The notes under the pieces were generated by a model, which worked only from the letters and a program-made list of their open reading frames with translations, did not search any database and was not told the origin of the DNA. The position numbers and the translations under genes were made by a program. 64,000 nucleotides of DNA from Mycobacterium colombiense (lineage in GTDB: Bacteria > Actinomycetota > Actinomycetes > Mycobacteriales > Mycobacteriaceae): contig NZ_LZKI01000119.1 of assembly GCF_001672755.1 (NCBI RefSeq), forward strand, positions 1 to 64,000, written 5' to 3'. Shown one piece after another: positions 37,082 to 47,299 of the stretch. Each line of letters opens with the position of its first letter. Within the stretch, counting starts at the first letter, position 1.

Positions 37082-38452
37082 CTAGTCGCTGGGGACCGGG
37101 ACCCGGCCGCGGAGGTCGGCGGCGATCAGCCGGGCGGCGGCGTTCTGCCAGTTGTGCAGCGAGCGCTGGGGAACCTCGGTGACGAACCACTGCCAGGCCT
37201 GCCGGGCGATCGGGTCCAGACCCGAGGCGGTGGCGTTCTGCGCGTACGCGCGCACCCCGACCACGTAGGGGAAATACAGCGAGTTGTAGTACCGCCACTC
37301 CTCGGTGGTCCCGAAGTCGCCGCCGTCGCGCGGCTTGAGCCGCGCTATGCCGTCGGCCAGCACGGCCTTGAGTTCGTTGGCCCGCTCGATCGGTTGGTCG
37401 GTTGCTCCTCGGGCGGCCAGCCGCTCGTCGATCACCGGCAACGCGGTCAGCGGGCTGGCGACCAGCTTGGTCAGGTCGCCGTAATGGCCCAGGGCACGAC
37501 GGGTGAGTCTGGCGAAGGTGACGTCGTCGACGCCGGCCAGCGGATGCTCCTGGCGCAGCGGTAGCGCCGCCCCGGTATGGCGCAGCGCGGCCCGATCCGC
37601 CCGCAGCGCAGGCGATTTCGAGAATGCCAGCCGGTCGAGCAGCCCGGCCAGCGGATCGGCGAGCACCTGCACGGTGATCGCGATCGCGAGGCTGGTGAAC
37701 AGCAGCACGGTTAGCGCCGTCTTCGCGCCGGGCTCGTCGTGGGTCACCGCCAACCCGATCAGCGCCTGGCCGCCGAACAGCACCGCCACCGCCACCGAAC
37801 CGGCGAACGAGCGCAGCATGTCGGCGCGCAGCGCGTGGCCCTCGTCGAACGCGTCCCACAGGGCGACGGCGACCCCGAGCCCAAGGACGTCGCAACTCGT
37901 CGACGCCAGCGCAACCCAACTGGGTACCAGGCCCAGCGGGATGACCAGGATTGCGTTGCTCAGCGCGAAGAACAGGGTGGCGGTGACGGCGAGTCCCACG
38001 GCCGGCCTCGGGCGCCGCGGGCGGCGCAGCGCGACGACCATCGCGGCGAGCGTCGACACCGAGATCACCGCGAACATCAGCCAGTGACCCGGGCGCAGCG
38101 GCCCGTCGACGCTGCCGGCCAGCGCCGCCCCGAACAGGGTCAGCGCGGCCATCCCGACCACGAGTAGCACCTCGCGGGTGCGTGAGCGGAAGCCGTCGCT
38201 GGGCCGGGACAGCTCGACGAGCACCGCGAACCACGCCACGCCGGGGATGGCCGTCAGGTAGATCTCGACTCGGCTCAGCAGCTGGGCATGCCCGGGGTTG
38301 GCGGTCCGAACCGCGTCCAGGCCCACCACGAGCGCGAATCCGCACAGCCCGATCGCCGCCAGCGCGAGGACGCGTTTGCGCGGATCGCGGGCGGCCAGAT
38401 ACAGGCCCAGCCAGGCGCTCAGCGTGAATACCACCGCCGACAGCGCAGCCAT
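37082..38452 (-). CDS. Large multi-pass membrane protein of unknown function
   Basis: A 456-aa protein. About eight or nine hydrophobic helices fill residues 1-285, beginning M-A-A-L-S-A-V-V-F-T-L-S-A-W-L-G-L-Y-L-A-A-R-D, a pattern like the N-terminal 7TM sensor module of some histidine kinases. The soluble 170-residue C-terminus has no kinase motif; it contains E-E-W-R-Y-Y-N-S-L-Y-F-P-Y-V-V-G and R-Q-A-W-Q-W-F-V-T-E. Not recognised. It might be a membrane sensor with a new output domain. Confidence 0.7.
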   Translation of the reverse strand: MAALSAVVFTLSAWLGLYLAARDPRKRVLALAAIGLCGFALVVGLDAVRTANPGHAQLLSRVEIYLTAIPGVAWFAVLVELSRPSDGFRSRTREVLLVVGMAALTLFGAALAGSVDGPLRPGHWLMFAVISVSTLAAMVVALRRPRRPRPAVGLAVTATLFFALSNAILVIPLGLVPSWVALASTSCDVLGLGVAVALWDAFDEGHALRADMLRSFAGSVAVAVLFGGQALIGLAVTHDEPGAKTALTVLLFTSLAIAITVQVLADPLAGLLDRLAFSKSPALRADRAALRHTGAALPLRQEHPLAGVDDVTFARLTRRALGHYGDLTKLVASPLTALPVIDERLAARGATDQPIERANELKAVLADGIARLKPRDGGDFGTTEEWRYYNSLYFPYVVGVRAYAQNATASGLDPIARQAWQWFVTEVPQRSLHNWQNAAARLIAADLRGRVPVPSD

Positions 38453-38499
38453 GTCCCTAGTGTGGCACGCGCGCGAGCGGGCGCTGAAGGTCTTCGGGG

Positions 38500-39288
38500 C
38501 TACTTGCCGTGCCGGCGATCCCGCCGGCTGTAGTCACGCAGCGCGCGCAAGAAGTCGACGCGGCGGAAGGCCGGCCAGTGCGTTTCGCAGAACCACATCT
38601 CCGAATACGCGCTCTGCCACAGCAGGAATCCGGACAGCCGTTGCTCGCCCGAGGTGCGGATCACCAGGTCTGGGTCGGGTTGCCCGGACGTGTAGAGGTT
38701 TTCGGAGATGGCGTCGACGGTCACCGCGTCGACCAGCTCCTCGGCGGTGGCGCCGTTGGCGAGTTCTTTGTTCAGCAACGCACGCACCGCGCCGACGATC
38801 TCCTGCCGGCCGCCGTAGCCGACGGCCACGTTGACGTGAAAGGGCGCGACGCTCGGTGTGGACTCGACCGCACCGCGCAGCCGGCGGGCCGGCTCGTCGC
38901 CGAGCAGTTCCAGGTCTCCCACTGTGCGCACGCTCCAGCGGTTGGCCGGTGCGCAGATCTCCTCCACGACGTCGGTGATGATTTCGATCAGCCCGGCCAG
39001 CTCGTCGGGATCGCGTTGCAGGTTCTCGGTGGACAGCAGGTACACCGTGGTCATTTCGACCCCGGCTTCCTGACACCAGCGCAGCATCTCGGCGATCTTG
39101 GACGCGCCCATCCGGTAGCCGTAGCTGACGTCCTCGTATCCCGCGTCGCGGGCCCACCGCCGGTTCCCGTCGCACAGCACGGCGATGTGCCGCGGCAGCT
39201 GGGACTTCGAGGCGGCCAGGCCCTGCCTCAGCCGCAGCTCGTAGACGCGATACAGCGGCTCTTTGAGGCGCGGCGGGATAATTTCCAC
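38500..39288 (-). CDS. Short-chain Z-isoprenyl diphosphate synthase (Z-FPP synthase)
   Basis: A 262-aa cis-prenyltransferase. The catalytic A-V-L-C-D-G-N-R-R-W-A motif is near residue 38 and R-T-S-G-E-Q-R-L-S-G-F-L-L-W-Q near 215. The sequence is nearly identical in motifs and length to M. tuberculosis Rv1086, which condenses one IPP onto GPP to give omega,E,Z-FPP, a decaprenyl phosphate precursor for arabinogalactan and other wall polymers. GTG 39288 is chosen because AGGGTGG is about 6 nt upstream; ATG 39294 is also possible. Confidence 0.88.
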   Translation of the reverse strand: MEIIPPRLKEPLYRVYELRLRQGLAASKSQLPRHIAVLCDGNRRWARDAGYEDVSYGYRMGASKIAEMLRWCQEAGVEMTTVYLLSTENLQRDPDELAGLIEIITDVVEEICAPANRWSVRTVGDLELLGDEPARRLRGAVESTPSVAPFHVNVAVGYGGRQEIVGAVRALLNKELANGATAEELVDAVTVDAISENLYTSGQPDPDLVIRTSGEQRLSGFLLWQSAYSEMWFCETHWPAFRRVDFLRALRDYSRRDRRHGK

Positions 39289-39459
39289 GAACATCCACCC
39301 TACTGCCAGCGGTGATTTATTCACCGGTTCTCATTTCGGCCCGGTCAGCTGAGAAGTCGAGACTGCGCCGTAACCATCCCTGGCTACTGTGGATCCTGAG
39401 CAGCCCCACAGCGACCTTCCCACCGGTATCCCAAGTCGCGAGAACAAGACACAGGAGTC

Positions 39460-40233
39460 ATGAGCAGCCAGACCAGCACCGTCCCCACGCCGGATCCCGA
39501 ACCCGAGTCGATCGTTCCGGGCAACACCGTCGAGCAGTTCGTCGAGGGTGCCGCCCAGTTCTTGGGCAAGCCTCGGATGCGCGGCTGGATCCACTTCGTC
39601 TCGGCGTGGCTGGCCATCATCACCGGCGCCACGCTGGTGTCGGTGTCCTGGGCGGTCTCCTCCCCCCGCGCCGGCCACTCGACGCTGGTCTACGCGGCGG
39701 CGACGGTGGCGATGTTCGCGGTCAGCGCCACCTATCACCGGGTGCAGTGGAAGTCGGACGTCGCGCGCAGCCGGATGAAGCGGCTCGACCACTCGATGAT
39801 CTTCGTCTTCATCGCCGGCAGCTACACCCCGTTCGCGCGGCTGGTCATGCCGCAGAACACCGGCGTGCTGGTGCAGTGCATCGTGTGGGGTGGCGCGGCG
39901 GCCGGCATCGCGCTGAAGATGTGCTGGCCGACGGCGCCGCGTTGGGTCGGCGTGCCGCTCTACCTGCTGCTGGGTTGGGTGGCCGTCTGGTTCGCCCCGA
40001 CGATCCTGCACCAGGCCGGCGTGGCCGCGATGGTGCTGCTGGCGGTGGGCGGCGTGTTCTACAGCGTCGGCGGCATCTTCTACGGGCTGCGCTGGCCCGA
40101 CCCATGGCCGAAGACGTTCGGCTACCACGAGTTCTTCCACGCCTTCACCGCGATCGCGGCGATCCTGCACTACATCGCCATGTGGTTCGCCGTCTTCTAC
40201 ACCAGCGACCACGCCTGGTTGCTGGGCCGCTAG
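39460..40233 (+). CDS. Hemolysin III / PAQR-family membrane protein
   Basis: A 257-aa protein with seven membrane helices after a polar 40-residue N-terminus. Conserved family residues are in S-A-T-Y-H-R near 88, L-D-H-S near 108 and H-E-F-F-H-A-F near 225, the likely metal ligands shared by bacterial HlyIII and eukaryotic PAQR receptors. Its function in mycobacteria is unknown. It is divergent from Z-FPP synthase and overlaps the KSI gene's 3' end by 4 bp. Confidence 0.87.
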   Translation: MSSQTSTVPTPDPEPESIVPGNTVEQFVEGAAQFLGKPRMRGWIHFVSAWLAIITGATLVSVSWAVSSPRAGHSTLVYAAATVAMFAVSATYHRVQWKSDVARSRMKRLDHSMIFVFIAGSYTPFARLVMPQNTGVLVQCIVWGGAAAGIALKMCWPTAPRWVGVPLYLLLGWVAVWFAPTILHQAGVAAMVLLAVGGVFYSVGGIFYGLRWPDPWPKTFGYHEFFHAFTAIAAILHYIAMWFAVFYTSDHAWLLGR

Positions 40234-40613
40234 GCCGGGGCGACGTCGTCCTCCGGCGACCAGTACGCCTTCATCGAGGCGATCTTGCCTTCGGCGTCGA
40301 AGACCATGACGTCGATCGGCTCGATCACCATTCGGTGCTCGCCCGCTTTCACCGTCAGTCGGAATTGGAAGGCCGCCTCGTTGCCGGCGACACGCAGCGT
40401 CAGCAGTTCGCATTCGCGCTGCAGGTCGTTGACCGCGGAGTAGAAGCCGTGGATGGCCTGCCGGCCGATATGCACCTCGCCGCCGACAGGATCCTCGACG
40501 GTGGCGTCGTCGGCGTACAACTCGACCAAGTCATCGGCGCTGCCCTTGGCGACCAACTCGATGTAGCGGTTGACCGTGCTTTTGATCGCTTCGGTCTTGG
40601 CGGCATTCGGCAT
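40230..40613 (-). CDS. Delta5-3-ketosteroid isomerase (KSI)
   Basis: A 127-aa SnoaL-fold enzyme. The known bacterial KSI catalytic set is in place: Tyr17 in N-R-Y-I-E-L-V, Asp41 in V-E-D-P-V-G-G (catalytic base) and Asp101 in P-I-D-V-M-V-F-D. Such enzymes shift the 5,6 double bond of 3-oxosteroids to 4,5. It may serve sterol breakdown along with the 3-beta-HSD in this window. ATG 40613 has no Shine-Dalgarno but a TACCCT element 7 nt upstream. A 56-bp tandem repeat lies just beyond. Confidence 0.85.
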   Translation of the reverse strand: MPNAAKTEAIKSTVNRYIELVAKGSADDLVELYADDATVEDPVGGEVHIGRQAIHGFYSAVNDLQRECELLTLRVAGNEAAFQFRLTVKAGEHRMVIEPIDVMVFDAEGKIASMKAYWSPEDDVAPA

Positions 40614-40620
40614 GGGAGGC

Positions 40621-40626
40621 AGGGTA
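40621..40626 (-). promoter_or_regulatory. Predicted -10 element of the KSI gene (leaderless)
   Basis: On the minus strand TACCCT ends 7 nt before ATG 40613. The expected -35 region (around 40644-40650) falls inside the first unit of the tandem repeat. Confidence 0.45.
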
Positions 40627-40632
40627 ACCCCG

Positions 40633-40800
40633 CTTCAGTGGTGATCGCCAGCACGGCACGGCCGGGCGCAGCGGGTCACCACCATCGGCTTCAGTGGTGA
40701 TCGCCAGCACGGCACCGCCGGGCGCAGCGGGTCACCACCATCGGCTTCAGTGGTGATCGCCAGCACGGCACCGCCGGGCGCAGAGGGTCACCACCATCGG
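40633..40800. repeat. Three-copy 56-bp tandem repeat (MIRU/VNTR-like)
   Basis: Units 40633-40688, 40689-40744 and 40745-40800 are 56 bp each and differ at one or two bases. A partial unit (CATCAG) follows at 40801. Each unit contains TGGTGA and, about 37 bp on, TCACCA, so a stem can form. Location between the DUF255 gene stop and KSI start resembles the mycobacterial interspersed repetitive units used in strain typing. Family assignment is by resemblance only. Confidence 0.9.
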
Positions 40801-40802
40801 CA

Positions 40803-42804
<2,002 letters not shown>

Positions 42805-42818
<14 letters not shown>

Positions 42819-43116
42819 CGCCGGGTCCCGGGGCTCGCGGCGAGCCGTCCGCCTGGTCGGGGGCGGCGCCGCCGTCGACCGCGTCGGTGCCCTCGTCGGC
42901 GGCCTGGTCCGGTTCGGGGTGCTTGGGATCAAACGATTCCGGCACCTTCTTCAGCTGCCGGTTCATCGACCGCAGCAGAAACAGCGTGCTGATCAGGAGC
43001 AGCACGACGATTAGCAGCCCGACCGGGCTGGCCTTGCCGAAATCGGGGCCGGTGTGGTGCGGCGGGCCGTCGGCCTGCCAGCCGGCGGCGGTCACAAGCA
43101 GATAGAGGTGATTCAC
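42805..43116 (-). CDS. Small membrane protein of the mca operon
   Basis: A 103-aa protein with one membrane helix ([17 protein letters not shown] near residues 32-48) then an acidic, disordered tail. The GTG start at 43116 overlaps the mca stop as GTGA, and its 3' end overlaps the next gene. The tight coupling suggests a role linked to Mca or the DUF255 protein; nature unknown. It matches H37Rv Rv1083 in position. Confidence 0.78.
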
Positions 43117-43985
43117 TGGTCGCTCTCGATTCCGGCGAACAGGTCGTCCTCGGGCAGCCGGGCCGGGACTCGCGATCGCGCCAACTCGAATTCCTCGGTG
43201 GGCCAAAGCCGTTGCTGCCACGCGATGGGAGCGGCAAAGAAGTCGTGGTCGGGGTCGATCTGGGTGGTGTGCGCGCGCAGCGCGTCGTCGCGCTGACTGA
43301 AGTACGCCGAGCACTCGACCCGCGTGGTGACCCGCGACTCGAACGGGTCGTGTTTGGCGTCCCAGTGTTCGAGCCACTTCTTGAACGGGGGTTCTTGACC
43401 GTGCTTGATGGCTTCGTCGTGCAGCAACTGCATCCGGGCGCGCAGGAACCCGTGGTTGTAGTAAAGCTTCGACACCGTCCACGGCTCACCGGCGTCCGGA
43501 AAGAGCCGGTAATCGCCTGCCGCCTCGAACGCGCCGACCGAAACCTGGTGGCAGCGAATGTGATCGGGGTGGGGGTAGCCGCCGTTCTCGTCGTACGTGG
43601 TCATCACGTGCGGACGGAACTCGCGGACCACGCGGACCAGCGCCTCGACCGACTCCTCCAGCGGCACCAGCGCGAAACAGCCCTCGGGCAACGGCGGCGG
43701 CGGGTCACCCTGGGGCAGCCCGGAGTCGACGAAACCCAGCCAGGTGTGCTCAACCCCGAGTATCTCGGCGGCCTTGGCCATCTCGTCACGGCGGATTTCG
43801 GCGATGTGTCCATGCACCTCGGGCAGGTCCATCGCCGGGTTGAGAATGTCGCCGCGCTCGCCGCCGGTCAACGTCACCACCAGCACCCGGTGGCCCTCGT
43901 CGGCGTAGCGGGCCAGGGTGGCCGCGCCCTTGCTGGACTCGTCGTCGGGGTGGGCGTGCACCGCCATCAACCGCAATTCGCTCAC
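43113..43985 (-). CDS. mca: Mycothiol S-conjugate amidase
   Basis: A 290-aa LmbE-like zinc amidase. H-A-H-P-D-D-E (residues about 10-16) and H-P-D-H-I-R-C-H near 140 are the metal- and substrate-binding motifs of the MshB/Mca family. Mca cleaves mycothiol conjugates of electrophiles and antibiotics to give mercapturic acids for export. Start GTG 43985 follows AAGGGAG and gives V-S-E-L-R-L as in M. tuberculosis; GTG 44000 is an alternative. First gene of a three-gene overlapping operon. Confidence 0.92.
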   Translation of the reverse strand: MSELRLMAVHAHPDDESSKGAATLARYADEGHRVLVVTLTGGERGDILNPAMDLPEVHGHIAEIRRDEMAKAAEILGVEHTWLGFVDSGLPQGDPPPPLPEGCFALVPLEESVEALVRVVREFRPHVMTTYDENGGYPHPDHIRCHQVSVGAFEAAGDYRLFPDAGEPWTVSKLYYNHGFLRARMQLLHDEAIKHGQEPPFKKWLEHWDAKHDPFESRVTTRVECSAYFSQRDDALRAHTTQIDPDHDFFAAPIAWQQRLWPTEEFELARSRVPARLPEDDLFAGIESDQ

Positions 43986-44107
43986 GTGCTCCCTTGTCAC
44001 CTCTGGTGGTCGCCCGGTCTGACCCTATAATTCCAGTTCCGACTTCGTCGCATGCCGTCGGCTCGTGCCCGGCGGTCGACAACCAGGCAAAACAGGCACA
44101 ACCAGGT

Positions 44108-44542
44108 ATGACCGAAACCCCGATTTCTCGTCCGGAGGCCCGCTACGGACGCTCCCGGCTGTCGCGTATCCCCCGGCGGTGGGTGATCGCCGCACTGGGC
44201 GCGTTGGTGATCGCGGCGGGACTCGTCATCGCCGTCATCGGTTATCACCGGTTCGGCACGAGCGACGTCAAGGGCACGATGGCCGGCTACCGGGTGATCG
44301 ACGACCAGACGGCCTCGATAACGATCAGCGTGACGCGATCGGATCCGTCGCGGCCGGTGGACTGCATCGTGCGGGTCCGCGCGCAGGACGGCAGCGAGAC
44401 GGGCCGACGTGAGCTGCTGGTCCCGCCGTCGGACGCGGCTACTGTTCAGGTGACCACGACGGTGAAATCCTTCGAACCGCCGGTGGTGGCCGACATCTAT
44501 GGTTGCGGCACCGATGTGCCCGCCTACCTGCGCCCGGCGTGA
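44108..44542 (+). CDS. DUF4307 membrane protein
   Basis: A 144-aa protein, same length as H37Rv Rv1081c as I recall. It has an Arg-rich cytoplasmic start, one membrane helix (V-I-A-A-L-G-A-L-V-I-A-A-G-L-V-I-A-V-I, about 26-46) and a small beta-rich extracytoplasmic domain with D-C-I-V-R-V-R-A and two Cys that could pair. DUF4307 is actinobacterial, function unknown. It lies between mca and greA. Confidence 0.82.
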   Translation: MTETPISRPEARYGRSRLSRIPRRWVIAALGALVIAAGLVIAVIGYHRFGTSDVKGTMAGYRVIDDQTASITISVTRSDPSRPVDCIVRVRAQDGSETGRRELLVPPSDAATVQVTTTVKSFEPPVVADIYGCGTDVPAYLRPA

Positions 44543-44594
44543 CCGCCCGATCCACGGCGAACTGCGAATATGGGGTCATCAAATGTTTGCGCGG

Positions 44595-44603
44595 TGGTAA
44601 CAT
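44595..44603 (+). promoter_or_regulatory. greA: Extended -10 promoter upstream of greA
   Basis: TGGTAACAT is an extended -10 element (TGn plus TAACAT). Transcription starting 6-7 nt later would fall at or near ATG 44610 and give greA a leader of about 154 nt. A frame from 44610 to 44891 overlaps the greA start out of phase. Confidence 0.5.
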
Positions 44604-44763
44604 GGATGAATGCACGGTTCCGGTTGGGGCCGTGTTGCTGCATTAGCGACCGTGAGCAAAACGGAGCCGGCAGCACACGGGGAGGGACCCGCACGCTCCG
44701 GGGCGGCGGAGCTAACAGGACTTAACGCGAACTCGCGAAACAACATACGAGGAGCACGACGAG

Positions 44764-45258
44764 ATGACGGACACTTCCGTGACCTGGCTGACCCAGGAGT
44801 CACACGATCGACTCAAGGCCGAGCTCGATCACTTGATCGCGAATCGTCCGGTCATCGCCGCGGAGATCAACGACCGCCGCGAGGAGGGTGACCTGCGCGA
44901 GAACGGCGGCTACCACGCCGCCCGTGAAGAGCAGGGTCAGCAGGAGGCCCGCATCCGTCAGCTGCAGGATCTGCTCAACAACGCCAAGGTCGGCGAGGCG
45001 CCCAAGCAGTCCGGCGTCGCACTGCCCGGCTCGGTGGTGAAGGTCTACTACAACGGCGACAAGTCCGACACGGAGACTTTCCTGATCGCCACCCGCCAGG
45101 AGGGCGTCAACGACGGCAAGCTCGAGGTGTACTCGCCCAATTCACCGCTGGGCGGCGCCCTGATCGACGCCAAGGAAGGCGAGACCCGCACCTACGTGGT
45201 GCCCAACGGCAACACCGTCGAGGTCACGCTGGTCAGCGCGGAGCCCTACCACTCCTGA
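44764..45258 (+). CDS. greA: Transcription elongation factor GreA
   Basis: A 164-aa protein. The N-terminal coiled coil includes the acidic tip [13 protein letters not shown], whose Asp and Glu hold the catalytic magnesium. The C-terminal FKBP-like domain carries the conserved L-P-G-S-V-V-K-V segment and ends with [11 protein letters not shown]. It rescues backtracked RNA polymerase by stimulating transcript cleavage. GAGGAGCACGACGAG precedes ATG 44764. Convergent with metB. Confidence 0.95.
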   Translation: MTDTSVTWLTQESHDRLKAELDHLIANRPVIAAEINDRREEGDLRENGGYHAAREEQGQQEARIRQLQDLLNNAKVGEAPKQSGVALPGSVVKVYYNGDKSDTETFLIATRQEGVNDGKLEVYSPNSPLGGALIDAKEGETRTYVVPNGNTVEVTLVSAEPYHS

Positions 45259-45279
45259 TCTAGCCTCACTTCCGCGAGT

Positions 45280-45295
45280 GCCCGGCCAGCCGGGC
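45280..45295. terminator. Hairpin between convergent greA and metB
   Basis: GCCCGGC and GCCGGGC form a 7-bp perfect stem around CA, flanked by partly complementary sequence (AGTG and CACT). It lacks a U-tract, as is common for mycobacterial ends of genes. Positioned for both directions. Confidence 0.45.
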
Positions 45296-45318
45296 ATCCG
45301 CACTCCTGATCGGGGCGT

Positions 45319-46485
45319 CTAGCCCAAGGCGCGATCGAGATCGGCCAGCAGGTCGGCGATGTCTTCGATGCCGACCGACAGGCGCACCAGATCGTCGGGG
45401 ACCTCCAATTGCGACCCGGCCGTCGAGGCGTGCGTCATCGCGCTGGGGTGCTCGATCAGCGACTCCACCCCACCCAGCGATTCCGCCAGGATGAACACTC
45501 GGGTCTTGGCGCACAGATCGCGGGCGGCCTCGCGGCCGCCGCGCATGCGGACCGAAACCATGCCGCCGAAGGCACTCATCTGCCGCGCGGCGATCTCATG
45601 GCCGGGGTGAGAGGGCAGGCCGGGATAGAGCACCGCGCTCACCGCCGGGTGGCCTTCAAGGAATTCCGCTACCGCAGAAGCGTTTTCGCTGTGTCGCTGC
45701 ATGCGCAACACCAGTGTCTTCAGGCCGCGCATCGTCAGGTAGGCGTCGAATGGGCCGGGTACCGCACCAGCGCCGTTCTGCAGGAAGGCGAACGCCTCGT
45801 CCAGCTCCTGATCGTTGGTGACCAGCGCGCCGCCCACCACGTCGGAGTGCCCACCGATGTATTTGGTGGTCGAGTGCAGCACGATGTCGGCGCCCAGCGT
45901 CAACGGCTGTTGCAGCGCGGGCGAGGCAAAAGTGTTGTCCACCAAGACCTTTGCCGAATTCTGTTGGCCCAGTTCGGCCAGCGCGGCGATGTCGGCGATG
46001 GACAGCAGCGGATTGGTCGGGGTTTCCGCCCAGATCAGCCGGGTTCGCGGCGTGATCGCGGCGGCGACGGCGTCCAGCTCGTGCAGCGCCACCGGCGTGT
46101 ACTCGACGTTCCACCGGGTGAAGACCTTGTCGATCAGCCGGAAGGTGCCGCCGTAGGCGTCGTTCGGGATGACCACATGGTCGCCGGGGCGCAGCACCGC
46201 ACGCAGGGCGCAGTCGGTGGCGGCCATGCCCGAACCGAAGGCCCGGCCGTAGGCGCCGTCTTCGACCGCGGCCAGCGCGGCCTCCAGCGCGGCGCGGGTC
46301 GGGTTGCCGGTGCGCGCGTACTCGAACCCGCCGCGCAGGGCGCCGACACCGTCCTGGGCGAAGGTGCTGCTGGCGTAGATCGGGGCGTTCACCGCGCCGG
46401 TCGCCGGATCCGGCCGGTAACCGGCGTGAATCGCTTTGGTGGCCAGCCCGGTGAACTCGGGGTGTCCGGTGCGGTCGTCGCTCAT
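45319..46485 (-). CDS. metB: Cystathionine gamma-synthase
   Basis: A 388-aa PLP enzyme, same length as M. tuberculosis MetB from memory. The PLP lysine lies in L-H-S-T-T-K-Y-I-G-G-H-S-D near residue 205; E-T-P-T-N-P near 150 and R-T-G-N-P-T-R near 60 are also family hallmarks. It joins O-succinylhomoserine or O-acetylhomoserine with cysteine, in methionine synthesis, and may also act in reverse transsulfuration with the nearby Cbs. It starts 11 bp after pra. Confidence 0.9.
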   Translation of the reverse strand: MSDDRTGHPEFTGLATKAIHAGYRPDPATGAVNAPIYASSTFAQDGVGALRGGFEYARTGNPTRAALEAALAAVEDGAYGRAFGSGMAATDCALRAVLRPGDHVVIPNDAYGGTFRLIDKVFTRWNVEYTPVALHELDAVAAAITPRTRLIWAETPTNPLLSIADIAALAELGQQNSAKVLVDNTFASPALQQPLTLGADIVLHSTTKYIGGHSDVVGGALVTNDQELDEAFAFLQNGAGAVPGPFDAYLTMRGLKTLVLRMQRHSENASAVAEFLEGHPAVSAVLYPGLPSHPGHEIAARQMSAFGGMVSVRMRGGREAARDLCAKTRVFILAESLGGVESLIEHPSAMTHASTAGSQLEVPDDLVRLSVGIEDIADLLADLDRALG

Positions 46486-46496
46486 CGACGATCAGC

Positions 46497-47201
46497 CTAG
46501 GTGACGGCCGGCCTCTCAGCGCCGTCGATCGGCAAGCACACCGTCGTCATGATCTTGTCCGCCAGCGTCTGACGCTTCGAATCCCACAGCGGGAAAAGGA
46601 AACCGATGAAGCAGATGATCGCGTCGACGAAGTGCGCCAGCGAGCGCACCACCGACAACCCGAACCCGATGGGTTGACCGGTGATCTCGCTGACCACCTT
46701 GCACTTCAGCACCGACTTGCCGACGCTCGACCCGGTGGTGCCCTGCCGGTAGCCGTAATTCCAGATCAGATAGAACAGCCCGATTATCGACGCCAGCCAC
46801 TGCGCCACCATGCCGACGGTCGAGTTCTGGGTGGCGCAGTACTGGTTGACGGCGTACTGCGTGACGTCGGTGATGCAGGCGGTCTGCTGGGTGGCGACCA
46901 GGATCGCGGTGCCGATCCCGTGCACCACGACGTACGGGAGGATGTCGATGATGAACGCCAGCGCGCGGGTGAGCCACGGCGTGTAGTCCTCGGTCGGCAG
47001 CGTGCGGATCGCCGGCCCGGGTGGCGGCGGCGCGTATCCGCCGGCCGACGGCGGGGGCGGCGGGTACGACCCGCCGGGCGGCGGCGGGGGCGGCGGATAG
47101 GAACCGCCGGCGGGCGCCTGCGGAGACGGCTGACCGCCCGGTGGCCCGGGCGACGAGGGAGGTGGCGGGTAAGCGCCGCCGGGCGGCGGTTGATCGGTCA
47201 T
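46497..47201 (-). CDS. pra: Proline-rich antigen Pra (RDD membrane protein)
   Basis: A 234-aa protein. The N-terminal 65 residues are Pro/Gly/Tyr-rich with P-P-P-P-x-G-G-S-Y repeats. Thereafter an RDD-type domain with three or four helices has L-T-R-A-L-A-F-I-I-D-I-L-P, then Y-R-Q-G-T-T-G-S-S-V-G-K-S-V-L. It resembles the M. leprae 36-kDa antigen homologue Pra. GGAAGG lies 6 nt before ATG 47201. It lies between metB and cbs and is probably cotranscribed with metB. Confidence 0.86.
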   Translation of the reverse strand: MTDQPPPGGAYPPPPSSPGPPGGQPSPQAPAGGSYPPPPPPPGGSYPPPPPSAGGYAPPPPGPAIRTLPTEDYTPWLTRALAFIIDILPYVVVHGIGTAILVATQQTACITDVTQYAVNQYCATQNSTVGMVAQWLASIIGLFYLIWNYGYRQGTTGSSVGKSVLKCKVVSEITGQPIGFGLSVVRSLAHFVDAIICFIGFLFPLWDSKRQTLADKIMTTVCLPIDGAERPAVT

Positions 47202-47299
47202 GGGCAACCTTCCACTCCGGGTCAGCTGGACCCCTAGCTGGGACAGCCGAAAGAGTACCCGAGCGCGTCGCGCCCCGGCGAGACGCGCGGGGCCGCGAA

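Noticed and set aside
40633..40800. CRISPR array
   Set aside because: Repeats are contiguous with no variable spacers, and no cas gene is near.
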